42,709 nt of DNA, from NCBI RefSeq assembly GCF_003254275.1, contig NZ_QKZK01000033.1, forward strand, positions 1 to 42,709, given 5' to 3'. Positions 8,011 to 15,699 of this stretch are shown here, piece after piece. The number at the start of each line of letters is the position of its first letter. The first letter of the stretch is position 1. Made by a program: the position numbers and the translations under genes. The DNA is from Breznakibacter xylanolyticus. Its GTDB lineage: Bacteria > Bacteroidota > Bacteroidia > Bacteroidales > Marinilabiliaceae. Under the pieces are notes generated by a model, which did no database searches, had not been told where the DNA came from, and saw only the letters and a program-made list of their open reading frames with translations.

Positions 8011-10497
8011 ATGACATATAAAGAGACTGCTGAAACACTCGCTGACCTATTCTCGGGTCAGAGTGGTATCATCACCAAAGTGAAAGGCCATGGCGCCTTT
8101 CGCAAGCGCATCACCGAAATGGGCTTCGTGCGGGGCAGTAAGGTGACGGTCATCAAGAACGCCCCCCTGCAAGACCCCATCGAGTACGAAATATTGGGTT
8201 ACCGGGTATCGCTGCGGCGCACCGAAGCACATCTCATTGAAATTGTGAGCGAATCTCAGGCAACCGAACACCTTGAAACGCCATTTGCCGAACCTGAGTA
8301 TGGCGACGGACTCAAGACATCTGTCCGAACCAAAAGTCAAACCATCAACGTGGCCTTAGTTGGCAACCCCAACTGCGGAAAAACCACCCTGTTCAACTAC
8401 ACTACCGGCCGCCACGAGCGCGTGGGCAATTATGGCGGCGTCACCGTTGACCTTAAAGAGGCATCGGTGAAAAAGGACGGTTACACCATCAACATCACCG
8501 ACCTGCCGGGAACCTACTCACTGTCGGAATACTCGCCCGAGGAACTCTTTGTGCGCGAGCACCTCACCAACACCCTGCCTGACATCGTCATCAATGTGGT
8601 GGATGCCTCCAACCTCGAGCGAAACCTTTACCTCACCACCCAGCTCATCGACATGAACATCAAGGTAATTATTGCCCTGAACATGTACGATGAACTGGAG
8701 AAAAAAGGCGACCACTTCGACCACGAGATGCTGGGCAAGATGCTGGGCATCCCCTTTGTTCCCACCGTGGGTGCCAAAGGCAAGGGCATCGACGAGTTGC
8801 TGACCAAAATCGTGGATGTGTACGAAGACCGCGATCCCATTTTGCGACATGTGCACCTCAATTACGGCCACATCATCGGGCAAAGCGTGGAACGCATCAA
8901 GGGAGAAGTGAAGAAACACCCCCAGCTTTCGGCCATGTACTATCCCCGTTACGTAGCCTCCAAGCTGCTTGAGAACGACCACGACTTCATCGGCCACGTG
9001 CGCGCCATTGCCGGAACCGAAGAGATACTGGCTTTGGCACAACACCAGGTCGAGAAACTTGAAAAGGAGTACCAGGAAAAGGCCGAAACCATTTTGGCCG
9101 ATGCCAAATACGCCTTTATACACGGGGCACTAAAGGAGACCTATCGCCCATCGGGCAACGAACACAGTCAAAAAGTGTACAGCATTGACGACGTGCTCAC
9201 GCACAAACTGCTGGGATTCCCCATTTTTTTACTCTTTATGTGGGGTATGTTTCAGGCCACCTTTTCCATCGGGAGCTACCCCATGGATTGGATTGATGCC
9301 GGCGTGGGACACCTGAGCGACTGGGTGAGCCACATGATGCCCCAAGGTCCGCTGCGCGACCTGTTGGTGGATGGCATCATTGGCGGTGTGGGTGGCGTGA
9401 TCATCTTTTTGCCCAACATTCTCATCCTTTTCTTTTGCATTTCGCTCATGGAAGATACCGGATACATGGCAAGGGCTGCCTTCATCATGGATCGCATCAT
9501 GCACAAAATCGGGCTTCACGGCAAGTCGTTTATCCCCATGCTCATGGGTTTTGGTTGCAACGTTCCGGCCGTGATGGCCACCCGCACCCTCGAAAATCGC
9601 AAGGATCGCATCCTTACCATGCTCATTGTGCCTTTCATGTCGTGCAGCGCCCGTCTGCCGGTATATGTACTGCTTATTTCGGCTTTCTTCCCACACAATC
9701 AAGGGCTAGTGCTGCTCTCCATCTATGCCATAGGGGTGTTGTTGGCAACGCTGGTGGCCATCGTGATGAAAAAACTCGTCTTCGCAAAAAAAGAAGCCCC
9801 CTTTGTGATGGAGCTTCCCCCCTACCGTATTCCCACACTGCGTAACACCACCATTCACATGTGGGGCAAAAGCGTGCAGTATCTATCCAAAATGGGAACC
9901 ATCATCCTGTTTGCATCCATCTTGATATGGGCGCTGGGATACTATCCCCAAAACGTGACCTACACCCAGGACTTTGATGCGGCAATTGCAAAAGTAGAAG
10001 CCGACACCACCCTGGCCGACACCATCCGTGCCGAACAAATCAACCAACTCACCGTTGCACAAGAGTCGGAACGCATGCAACAATCGTACATCGGACGCAT
10101 GGGACACTTCATAGAGCCAGTGATTCGCCCGTTGGGCTTTGACTGGAAAATTGGCGTAAGCATCATCACCGGACTGGCTGCCAAAGAAATTGTGGTAGGC
10201 ACCATGGGGGTGCTTTATCAAAGTGACCTGGCCGCCGACGAAACCACGGCATCGCTCCACACCAAACTGCAGGAACAAGTACACACCCAAGGTCCCCGCG
10301 TGGGGCAGAAAGTATTTACACCGCTGGTGGCCTTCTCCATGATGCTTTTCATCCTCATCTACTTCCCTTGCGTGGCCGTGATTGCCGCCATCAAACGCGA
10401 GGGCAGCTGGGGATGGGCTGTGTTTACCATGGTGTACACCACTGCACTGGCCTGGATGGTTTCGTTCGCAACTTTTCAGATTGGGAGTTTGTTATAA
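8011..10497 (+). CDS. feoB: Ferrous iron transporter, FeoA-FeoB fusion
   Basis: 828 aa. Residues 5-90 are an SH3-like FeoA domain (ITEMGFVRGSKVTVI). Residues 110-280 are the FeoB G domain with G1 GNPNCGKTT, G2 GNYGGVTVD, G3 DLPG and G4 NMYD. A spacer helical region follows, then the membrane part from about residue 400 with the Gate segments (IIGGVGGVIIFLPNILIL, GYMARAAFIMDR, GFGCNVPA) and the C-terminal TM helices (LAAKEIVVGTMGVLYQ). It brings Fe(II) across the inner membrane, powered or gated by nucleotide hydrolysis. FeoA-FeoB fusions are common in Bacteroidota. The usual small Cys-rich partner lies at 11270, displaced by a toxin-antitoxin pair. Confidence 0.95.
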   Translation: MTYKETAETLADLFSGQSGIITKVKGHGAFRKRITEMGFVRGSKVTVIKNAPLQDPIEYEILGYRVSLRRTEAHLIEIVSESQATEHLETPFAEPEYGDGLKTSVRTKSQTINVALVGNPNCGKTTLFNYTTGRHERVGNYGGVTVDLKEASVKKDGYTINITDLPGTYSLSEYSPEELFVREHLTNTLPDIVINVVDASNLERNLYLTTQLIDMNIKVIIALNMYDELEKKGDHFDHEMLGKMLGIPFVPTVGAKGKGIDELLTKIVDVYEDRDPILRHVHLNYGHIIGQSVERIKGEVKKHPQLSAMYYPRYVASKLLENDHDFIGHVRAIAGTEEILALAQHQVEKLEKEYQEKAETILADAKYAFIHGALKETYRPSGNEHSQKVYSIDDVLTHKLLGFPIFLLFMWGMFQATFSIGSYPMDWIDAGVGHLSDWVSHMMPQGPLRDLLVDGIIGGVGGVIIFLPNILILFFCISLMEDTGYMARAAFIMDRIMHKIGLHGKSFIPMLMGFGCNVPAVMATRTLENRKDRILTMLIVPFMSCSARLPVYVLLISAFFPHNQGLVLLSIYAIGVLLATLVAIVMKKLVFAKKEAPFVMELPPYRIPTLRNTTIHMWGKSVQYLSKMGTIILFASILIWALGYYPQNVTYTQDFDAAIAKVEADTTLADTIRAEQINQLTVAQESERMQQSYIGRMGHFIEPVIRPLGFDWKIGVSIITGLAAKEIVVGTMGVLYQSDLAADETTASLHTKLQEQVHTQGPRVGQKVFTPLVAFSMMLFILIYFPCVAVIAAIKREGSWGWAVFTMVYTTALAWMVSFATFQIGSLL

Positions 10498-10546
10498 TTA
10501 AAGAAACTATTGCAATGAGGGCACCGGGAACAACTGATGTACTGAC

Positions 10547-10577
10547 TTTGATTCTAAACATCGATTTTTTAGATTTG
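10547..10577 (+). promoter_or_regulatory. Consensus promoter of the mntA-hepT pair
   Basis: TTTG at 10547-10550, a 19-bp spacer and TAGATTTG at 10570-10577 match the Bacteroidota consensus at every fixed position. The mntA start codon lies 17 bp after the -7 box. The pair thus carries its own promoter within what would otherwise be the feo operon. Confidence 0.75.
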
Positions 10578-10593
10578 CATAAAACTAAAAAGA

Positions 10594-10896
10594 ATGTACT
10601 TAGACAATTATAGAAACAGCTTAATCAAACTTTGTCAGCAAAACAGGGTCAAATCGTTATATGTTTTTGGTTCTGTTTTGACTGATCGGTTTGAAGACAC
10701 GAGCGATATTGACTTAATTGTTGACATCGAATCGAATGACCCATTAGAATATGCTGACAACTATTTCAATTTAAAATTTGCATTACAGGACTTACTTAAA
10801 CGTCCCATTGATTTATTGGAAAACAAAGCGATACGAAATCCATTTATCCGTTCAAATATCGACAGCTCTAAACATTTGATTTATGCAAAACCATAA
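10594..10896 (+). CDS. mntA: MntA-type nucleotidyltransferase antitoxin
   Basis: 100 aa. It shows the minimal nucleotidyltransferase signature GSX10DXD (GSVLTDRFEDTSDID, about residues 27-41) and a further acidic residue in the PIDLLE strand. In known MntA-HepT modules this enzyme blocks the HEPN toxin by adding AMP to a tyrosine next to its active site. The gene overlaps hepT by 14 bp, the usual tight coupling. It is much more AT-rich than feoAB, consistent with transfer as a module. Confidence 0.88.
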   Translation: MYLDNYRNSLIKLCQQNRVKSLYVFGSVLTDRFEDTSDIDLIVDIESNDPLEYADNYFNLKFALQDLLKRPIDLLENKAIRNPFIRSNIDSSKHLIYAKP

Positions 10897-11227
10897 ACCG
10901 TTTGACATAAGGGCGTGCTTGAAGGATATCGAACAATCCATTGCAGAGATTTATGATTTCCTTCCCGAGAAACGAGATTTTTTTGAATTCCAAAAGGATT
11001 TGAAAACACGGAAAGCCATTGAACGCAACATTGAAATAATCGGTGAAGCCATGGATAGAATTCTAAAAACAGACCCAACCTTCCCGATTAGCGATTCGCG
11101 AAAAATTGTTGACACCCGCAACCGAATTATTCATGGTTACGACAGTGTTTCATAAGACATCATTTGGCTAATTGTCAATCGTAACCTCCCCATTTTGGAG
11201 AAGCAAGTCAAGGAACTGTTAAAATAG
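10883..11227 (+). pseudogene. hepT: HepT-type HEPN toxin with an internal stop codon
   Basis: The open frame runs from ATG 10883 to TAA 11153-11155 (90 aa). It contains the HEPN RNase motif RX4HXY as RNRIIHGY. Directly after YDSVS comes TAA, and the same frame then continues D-I-I-W-L-I-V-N-R-N-L-P-I-L-E-K to a second stop TAG at 11225-11227. That tail matches the normal C-terminus of DUF86/HepT proteins, so a single change of the GAA type to TAA explains the break. The truncated product keeps the catalytic motif and the tyrosine target but lacks the last helix of about 23 residues. It may be inactive, or a weakened toxin; a sequencing error is also possible. Confidence 0.75.
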
Positions 11228-11269
11228 CATCGGCTAAACTTTTTTCAAAATCAATTCATTCCCTCTGCC

Positions 11270-11479
11270 ATGAACCAGGAAACCATTGTCATGCTCATCA
11301 TTGCCCTAACCATTGGAGCCGTGATCTACAACGTGGTGAAGTCACTCACCACCAAAAGCAAAAACAGTTGTGGTGGCTGTACCGGATGCGATTTGTCGGC
11401 CCACAACAAGGGATGCAGCCACAAAACCGCTCATTCCAGGATGGCATTCGACAAAATGGTGCCGGTTCGCAAAGAATGA
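11270..11479 (+). CDS. FeoB-associated Cys-rich membrane protein
   Basis: 69 aa. One N-terminal membrane helix (about residues 5-25), then a short cytoplasmic tail with the cysteine cluster CGGCTGCDLSAHNKGC. Small proteins of this kind normally follow feoB directly in Bacteroidota and are assumed to assist iron(II) transport, perhaps as a metal-binding partner; the mechanism is not settled. Here it is separated from feoAB by the mntA-hepT pair. A hairpin terminator candidate follows at 11517. Confidence 0.8.
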   Translation: MNQETIVMLIIALTIGAVIYNVVKSLTTKSKNSCGGCTGCDLSAHNKGCSHKTAHSRMAFDKMVPVRKE

Positions 11480-11516
11480 ACCCATAAAAAACACACAATT
11501 TAATCCCCTCCATCAC

Positions 11517-11558
11517 GCAGGGGCATTGACCGATCATTCCCACCGGCAATGCCCCTGC
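11517..11558 (+). terminator. Hairpin terminator after the feo region
   Basis: A perfect 12-bp stem GCAGGGGCATTG / CAATGCCCCTGC with an 18-nt loop lies 38 bp after the Cys-rich gene. The following T-run is short (TCATTTT), so termination may be partial. Confidence 0.6.
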
Positions 11559-11634
11559 GCTCATTTTGTAGTTACACATTCACGAAAATTCTGCTTTTAT
11601 ATTCAGCAAAAAATCATCATTTTTGCAACGCTTT

Positions 11635-11661
11635 AAAAACAGGTTCATCAAGCCTGTTTTT
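11635..11661 (+). promoter_or_regulatory. Terminator-like hairpin in the pfp upstream region
   Basis: AAAAACAGG, a 9-nt loop and CCTGTTTTT form a 9-bp stem followed by TATATTTTG, 45 bp before the pfp start. It could be a terminator for incoming transcription, a leader structure, or overlap a promoter. A possible promoter just upstream reads TTTT at about 11595, a 19-bp spacer and CATTTTTG. Confidence 0.45.
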
Positions 11662-11706
11662 ATATTTTGTCGAATGAATTACTGACTATCATAAACACAA
11701 CACATC

Positions 11707-13350
11707 ATGACAAAAAGTGCACTTCAAATCGCGCGTGCAGCGTATGCACCCAAGATGCCCGAATCGCTCAAAGGTTCGGTAAAAATCGTGGAAGGCCGTA
11801 AAACCGAGTCCATCGCCGACCAGGCCGACATCGCCAAGTTGTTCCCCAACACCTATGGCATGCCCTTGTTGACATTCGAAGCCGGCGGAGCGGCCAAATC
11901 GTTTCCTGCCGTTAACGTGGGTGTGATTCTTTCGGGTGGACAAGCGCCCGGTGGTCACAACGTGATTTCCGGTTTGTTTGACGGCCTCAAGCGTCTGAAC
12001 CCCAACAGCAAGCTCTACGGCTTTTTGGGCGGCCCCGGCGGTTTGGTGGACAACAAATACATGGAACTGACCTCCGACATCATTGACGAATACCGCAACA
12101 CCGGCGGCTTCGACATCATCGGTTCAGGTCGTACCAAGCTCGAAGAGACTGCTCAATTCGACCAAGGTCTTGAGAACTGCAAAAAACTCGACATCAAAGC
12201 CATCGTAATCATTGGCGGCGATGACTCGAACACCAACGCTTGCGTATTGGCCGAGTACTATGCTCAAAAGAATGCCGGCGTACAGGTAATCGGTTGCCCC
12301 AAAACCATCGACGGTGACCTGAAAAACGAAATGATCGAGACATCATTCGGTTTCGACACCGCATGTAAAGTTTACAGCGAGCTCATTGGGAACATCCAAC
12401 GCGACTGTAACTCATCGAAAAAATACTGGCACTTCATCAAACTGATGGGTCGCTCGGCGTCGCACATCGCTTTGGAATGCGCGCTGCAAACTCAGCCTTG
12501 CGTGACCATCATCTCTGAAGAGGTGGAGAAAAAAGGCATGACCCTCGACGGCCTGGTGGCCGAAGTGGCTGCCACCATCATTGCCCGTGCCAAAGAAGGC
12601 AAATTCTTCGGTACCGTGCTGATTCCCGAAGGTGTGGTGGAATTCATCCCCGCCATCAAAAAATTGATTGCCGAGCTCAACGACCTGCTGGCACACCACG
12701 AAGCCGAAGTAAACGCCTTGGCCAACAACGACGAGAAACGTGCTTTGGTAGCTAAGTTACTTTCAGCCGACAGCGCTGCCACCTTTGCCTCGTTGCCCGT
12801 GGCATTTGCCAATCAGCTGATGCTCGATCGTGACCCACACGGCAACGTGCAGGTATCGCTCATCGAGACTGAGAAACTGCTCATCGACATGGTGAAAGCT
12901 TACATCAAAAAGAACGAACCCGCTTTGGGTGCCAAATTCCAAGGCCAGCCCCACTTCTTCGGTTACGAAGGACGTTGTGCGGCTCCCTCGAACTTTGATG
13001 CCGACTACTGCTACTCGCTGGGCTACACCGCTTCGGTGCTCATTGGCGAAGGCAAAACCGGTTACATGGCTTCGGTTCGCAACCTTACCGCTCCCACCGC
13101 TCAGTGGATTGCCGGCGGTGTGCCCGTGACCATGATGATGAACATGGAAAAACGCCATGGACACATGAAGCCAGTGATTCAAAAAGCATTGGTTGACCTC
13201 AATGGTGCGCCATTTAAGAAACTGGTAGAATGCCGTAACGAGTGGGCCACTCAGCCTTCGTTCGTATACCCCGGCCCCATCCAGTACTTTGGCCCCACCG
13301 AAGTGTGCGATCAACCCACCAAAACTTTGGCGTTGGAACAAAAGAAATAA
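11707..13350 (+). CDS. pfp: Pyrophosphate-dependent phosphofructokinase, long form
   Basis: 547 aa, the length of the long (plant beta subunit-like) PPi-PFK group. It phosphorylates fructose 6-phosphate with pyrophosphate, a reversible step of glycolysis that saves ATP. Seen: GVILSGGQAPGGHNVI near the N-terminus, the GGDDSNTNA phosphate-binding motif in which Asp replaces the Gly of ATP-PFK, the catalytic PKTIDGDLKN, and the MGRSASHIALEC substrate motif. Codon use is highly biased, as expected for a strongly expressed gene. It is a single transcription unit closed by a strong terminator. Confidence 0.95.
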   Translation: MTKSALQIARAAYAPKMPESLKGSVKIVEGRKTESIADQADIAKLFPNTYGMPLLTFEAGGAAKSFPAVNVGVILSGGQAPGGHNVISGLFDGLKRLNPNSKLYGFLGGPGGLVDNKYMELTSDIIDEYRNTGGFDIIGSGRTKLEETAQFDQGLENCKKLDIKAIVIIGGDDSNTNACVLAEYYAQKNAGVQVIGCPKTIDGDLKNEMIETSFGFDTACKVYSELIGNIQRDCNSSKKYWHFIKLMGRSASHIALECALQTQPCVTIISEEVEKKGMTLDGLVAEVAATIIARAKEGKFFGTVLIPEGVVEFIPAIKKLIAELNDLLAHHEAEVNALANNDEKRALVAKLLSADSAATFASLPVAFANQLMLDRDPHGNVQVSLIETEKLLIDMVKAYIKKNEPALGAKFQGQPHFFGYEGRCAAPSNFDADYCYSLGYTASVLIGEGKTGYMASVRNLTAPTAQWIAGGVPVTMMMNMEKRHGHMKPVIQKALVDLNGAPFKKLVECRNEWATQPSFVYPGPIQYFGPTEVCDQPTKTLALEQKK

Positions 13351-13365
13351 GCTGAATGCTTTGAT

Positions 13366-13405
13366 AAAAAAAATGGCTGCCCCGTTGGGGGTGGCCATTT
13401 TTTTT
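13366..13405 (+). terminator. Rho-independent terminator after pfp
   Basis: AAAAATGGC ... GCCATTTTT with an inner CCCC/GGGG pairing, ending in a run of eight or more T. It starts about 15 bp after the pfp stop codon. Confidence 0.85.
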
Positions 13406-13406
13406 G

Positions 13407-13456
13407 AGTGCCTAAGGAGGAGAGTGGCAAAGTGCCTAAGTGAGACAGTGCCAAAG
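13407..13456. repeat. AAGTGCC-type short repeat cluster, copy A
   Basis: The spacer between pfp and the next (minus) gene holds repeated AAGTGCC/GTGCCTAAG words. Similar clusters lie at 14741-14766 and 30875-30924. Confidence 0.5.
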
Positions 13457-13467
13457 AAAGAAGAGTA

Positions 13468-14046
13468 CTACTTCCACTCAATGGTGAGCCATTGACGATG
13501 AACTTCGGTAACGTCGTCGGGGCGGGTGTGAACGGCCACCAGGTAAATGGGGCAATTGATGTCGCTCACGGGAAGGGTGACTTGCTCATCGATGTCCACC
13601 AATTGGGTGACCGTGCGCCTGCAAATGAGCTTCTTGCCGCTGCGGGTGACCCGGTTAAAGCGGTGCGTTTGCTTATCGGTGAAGAACCAGTAGGACGATG
13701 AATCGTCGCAAATCAGCAATTGATTATCGGGGTTGAACATCACTTCGGCCATGCCCCGGTTCTCAAAGCCGGGCAACCTGCTCAGCGCCCATCCTTTGGC
13801 GGCCGTCTGCAGGGTTTTGGGCAAAAGAGACGCGCTCAGATGCACGGCCATAGGGCGCGACAAGGCCATCACCACTTCAAAAGGCGCCTTGCGGAGCGTC
13901 ACCACCCCCTTACTCAACGGCATGGTTTGCCCGTCCTGCTCAATCCACATGCTGAACGATGCCACGGGCGTTTGAGCCGCGAGAGGCTGAGACATCATCA
14001 TCAGGAGCATCAGCCAAAATGAAGCTCGGAAATGTTTTGTTGACAT
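13468..14046 (-). CDS. Secreted protein of unknown function
   Basis: 192 aa with a clear signal peptide (residues 1-25, ending PLAAQ). The rest has predicted beta strands, two cysteines (in LLICDD and KLICRR, with a third in DINCPI), and no motif I recognise. There is no T9SS C-terminal domain and no lipobox, so a periplasmic location is most likely. It follows the pentapeptide-repeat gene at 90 bp on the same strand. Confidence 0.65.
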   Translation of the reverse strand: MSTKHFRASFWLMLLMMMSQPLAAQTPVASFSMWIEQDGQTMPLSKGVVTLRKAPFEVVMALSRPMAVHLSASLLPKTLQTAAKGWALSRLPGFENRGMAEVMFNPDNQLLICDDSSSYWFFTDKQTHRFNRVTRSGKKLICRRTVTQLVDIDEQVTLPVSDINCPIYLVAVHTRPDDVTEVHRQWLTIEWK

Positions 14047-14134
14047 ACTATGTACTTAATAAATTTAAGGCATCATCACGTCCGATTGGTATGACTTCGA
14101 CGATATCAATTGTTTCTGCATAAAATAATCCCCC

Positions 14135-14707
14135 TCACACATCAACCACCACAATGCCATGCTTACGCAGCAACGCCAGCACATCGGGCAAGGCAAACTG
14201 AGCGCCGCGGATGAAGTTGTTATCGGGGTCGATGTCGTAGTGGATGGCCGTGCGCAGGTCGGCCTTCTCGAGACGGGTGCGGTCGAACAGGGCGCCCATC
14301 AGGTCGCAGCCGGCAAAGAGGGCTTGCGACAAATCGGCCTCGGTGAAATCGACCTCATGCAGTTCGCAATCCCTAAAGGGAGTCTTTTTCATGATGCACT
14401 GATAAAAGGAGGCGTGATGCAGGCGGCATCCCTCAAAGGCCACCTCGAAGCCAAAGGAATGGCACAAATCAAACCGACACCCCATCATCTTGCATCCCTT
14501 AAAACGAACATTGCGCAGGGCAGTGCCCGAGAGGTTGGCCATGCTCAGGTCGCAATCGACGCACTCACAATCCTCAAACACCACGCCCGCGAGGTTCACC
14601 CCGCCAAAATGACAATTCACAAAACGACACCCGGAGTATTCGCCGGGCACGAATCCCTCAAGGGCAAAATCAACGCGGTCGAAAACCCGATCATCTACAT
14701 ATTCCAT
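14135..14707 (-). CDS. Pentapeptide-repeat protein (Qnr/MfpA-like fold)
   Basis: 190 aa with repeated A(D/N)LXX-type units from about residue 25 to 150 (for example CDLSMANLSGTALRNVRF, EADLSQALFAGCDLMGALF), which would build a right-handed quadrilateral beta helix. The C-terminal YDIDPDNNFIRGA stretch is typical of cytoplasmic family members in Bacteroidota. Relatives such as Qnr and MfpA mimic DNA and bind gyrase, but that function cannot be assumed here. It lies 66 bp downstream of the NAD-kinase-like gene. Confidence 0.85.
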   Translation of the reverse strand: MEYVDDRVFDRVDFALEGFVPGEYSGCRFVNCHFGGVNLAGVVFEDCECVDCDLSMANLSGTALRNVRFKGCKMMGCRFDLCHSFGFEVAFEGCRLHHASFYQCIMKKTPFRDCELHEVDFTEADLSQALFAGCDLMGALFDRTRLEKADLRTAIHYDIDPDNNFIRGAQFALPDVLALLRKHGIVVVDV

Positions 14708-14740
14708 AATTAATGCCGATTGTTAGAGAGAATAAGACGA

Positions 14741-14766
14741 TGAGAAAGTGCAAAAGTGCTAAGAGG
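14741..14766. repeat. AAGTGCC-type short repeat cluster, copy B
   Basis: AAAGTGCAAAAGTGCTAAG in the spacer between the pentapeptide-repeat and NADK-like genes, the same word family as at 13407 and 30875. Confidence 0.45.
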
Positions 14767-14772
14767 TCATCA

Positions 14773-15699
14773 TCACCGGGTCACCAGGCGGGCGTGCTGT
14801 TGGGCGATGCCGATGTGAACGATGGCGCCGGAGTTGAAAGCCAGGTAATCGGCCTCGATGCCGTCGCTGAAGATGACGCCGCCCGAGGGCATGAACGACT
14901 CGACTTGCAGGGGTGCCTGATCGGTGACCCAACCGGAAGCCATGGACGCCTGCGAGTATTTGCTTCGAAAGGGCTCGCGCACCACGTACAGCAGTTCACG
15001 GGCATCCCAGGGCAGGTTCACCTCAACGGGAGCACCCCCCACACCCAGTCGTGCGCTGATGCCGTTGGCCATGTTGAGCATTGAGCTGAGCCATCCGGTG
15101 GAGCCGGCGCCGGTGGTAACGATGATGCCGCTCGAGGAGTGGCTCTCCGACTCGCTGCCATGGGTGATGCGATAGCGTGCCGAGATGTGCGACGATGGCC
15201 CTATAAAGAAATCGTTGAAGGCCAACAGGCGCTGCCCGTCGTTGAGACGTGCCTCGGCCATGGTGACCTCACGGATGGCAGCGCGCCCTTCGAGGGTGCG
15301 CATGAGGCCGCTCTCGAGGGTGCGGGGCGTGAAAGGCAACAACACCCCGTCGAAACGCGCCACGTCGGGATTGACGGCCACAATGGGCAATCCGCCCACG
15401 TACTTGGCCGTGTTGGCCACCAGCCCGTCCTGCCCCACCACCACGGCCACGTCCTTATCGGAAAACAAGAAGTTGGGCAGGAATCGCCGCTCCACCAACT
15501 TGTTGCGCAAGCGACGCCCTACGATGCGCTGCACCTCATCGAGCGAGCGCATAAACTGGTCGTGCTCACGCTGATAATCGTCGAAGTTGCCCCCCTGATG
15601 CTCAATATAAAACTTGGCCTGCGCCTTGGTATTGAACCGCTCCACCAGCTGTTGCAGGCGGGTTTTGTTGACGATGACAATGGCGTTTTCGATGGCCAT
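14773..15699 (-). CDS. NAD-kinase-like protein with variant GQDG motif
   Basis: 308 aa from ATG 15699, which overlaps the SPFH stop as TGATG; a GTG at 15702 is also possible. The fold of the NAD/diacylglycerol/6-phosphofructo-kinase superfamily is suggested by VVVGQDGLVANTAKY, by PIVAVNPD, by NDFFIGPSSH (in place of the NE motif) and by GIIVTTGAGSTGW (in place of the TGSTAY loop). True NAD kinases have GGDGT; here the position reads GQDGL, so nucleotide binding or catalysis may differ. The first 70 residues are helical and specific to this group. Tight coupling with the SPFH gene suggests they act together. Substrate unknown. Confidence 0.7.
   Translation of the reverse strand: MAIENAIVIVNKTRLQQLVERFNTKAQAKFYIEHQGGNFDDYQREHDQFMRSLDEVQRIVGRRLRNKLVERRFLPNFLFSDKDVAVVVGQDGLVANTAKYVGGLPIVAVNPDVARFDGVLLPFTPRTLESGLMRTLEGRAAIREVTMAEARLNDGQRLLAFNDFFIGPSSHISARYRITHGSESESHSSSGIIVTTGAGSTGWLSSMLNMANGISARLGVGGAPVEVNLPWDARELLYVVREPFRSKYSQASMASGWVTDQAPLQVESFMPSGGVIFSDGIEADYLAFNSGAIVHIGIAQQHARLVTR

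Noticed and set aside
14135-14707. Quinolone resistance determinant (qnr)
   Set aside because: The protein has pentapeptide repeats, but such proteins are widespread and nothing in the context supports resistance.
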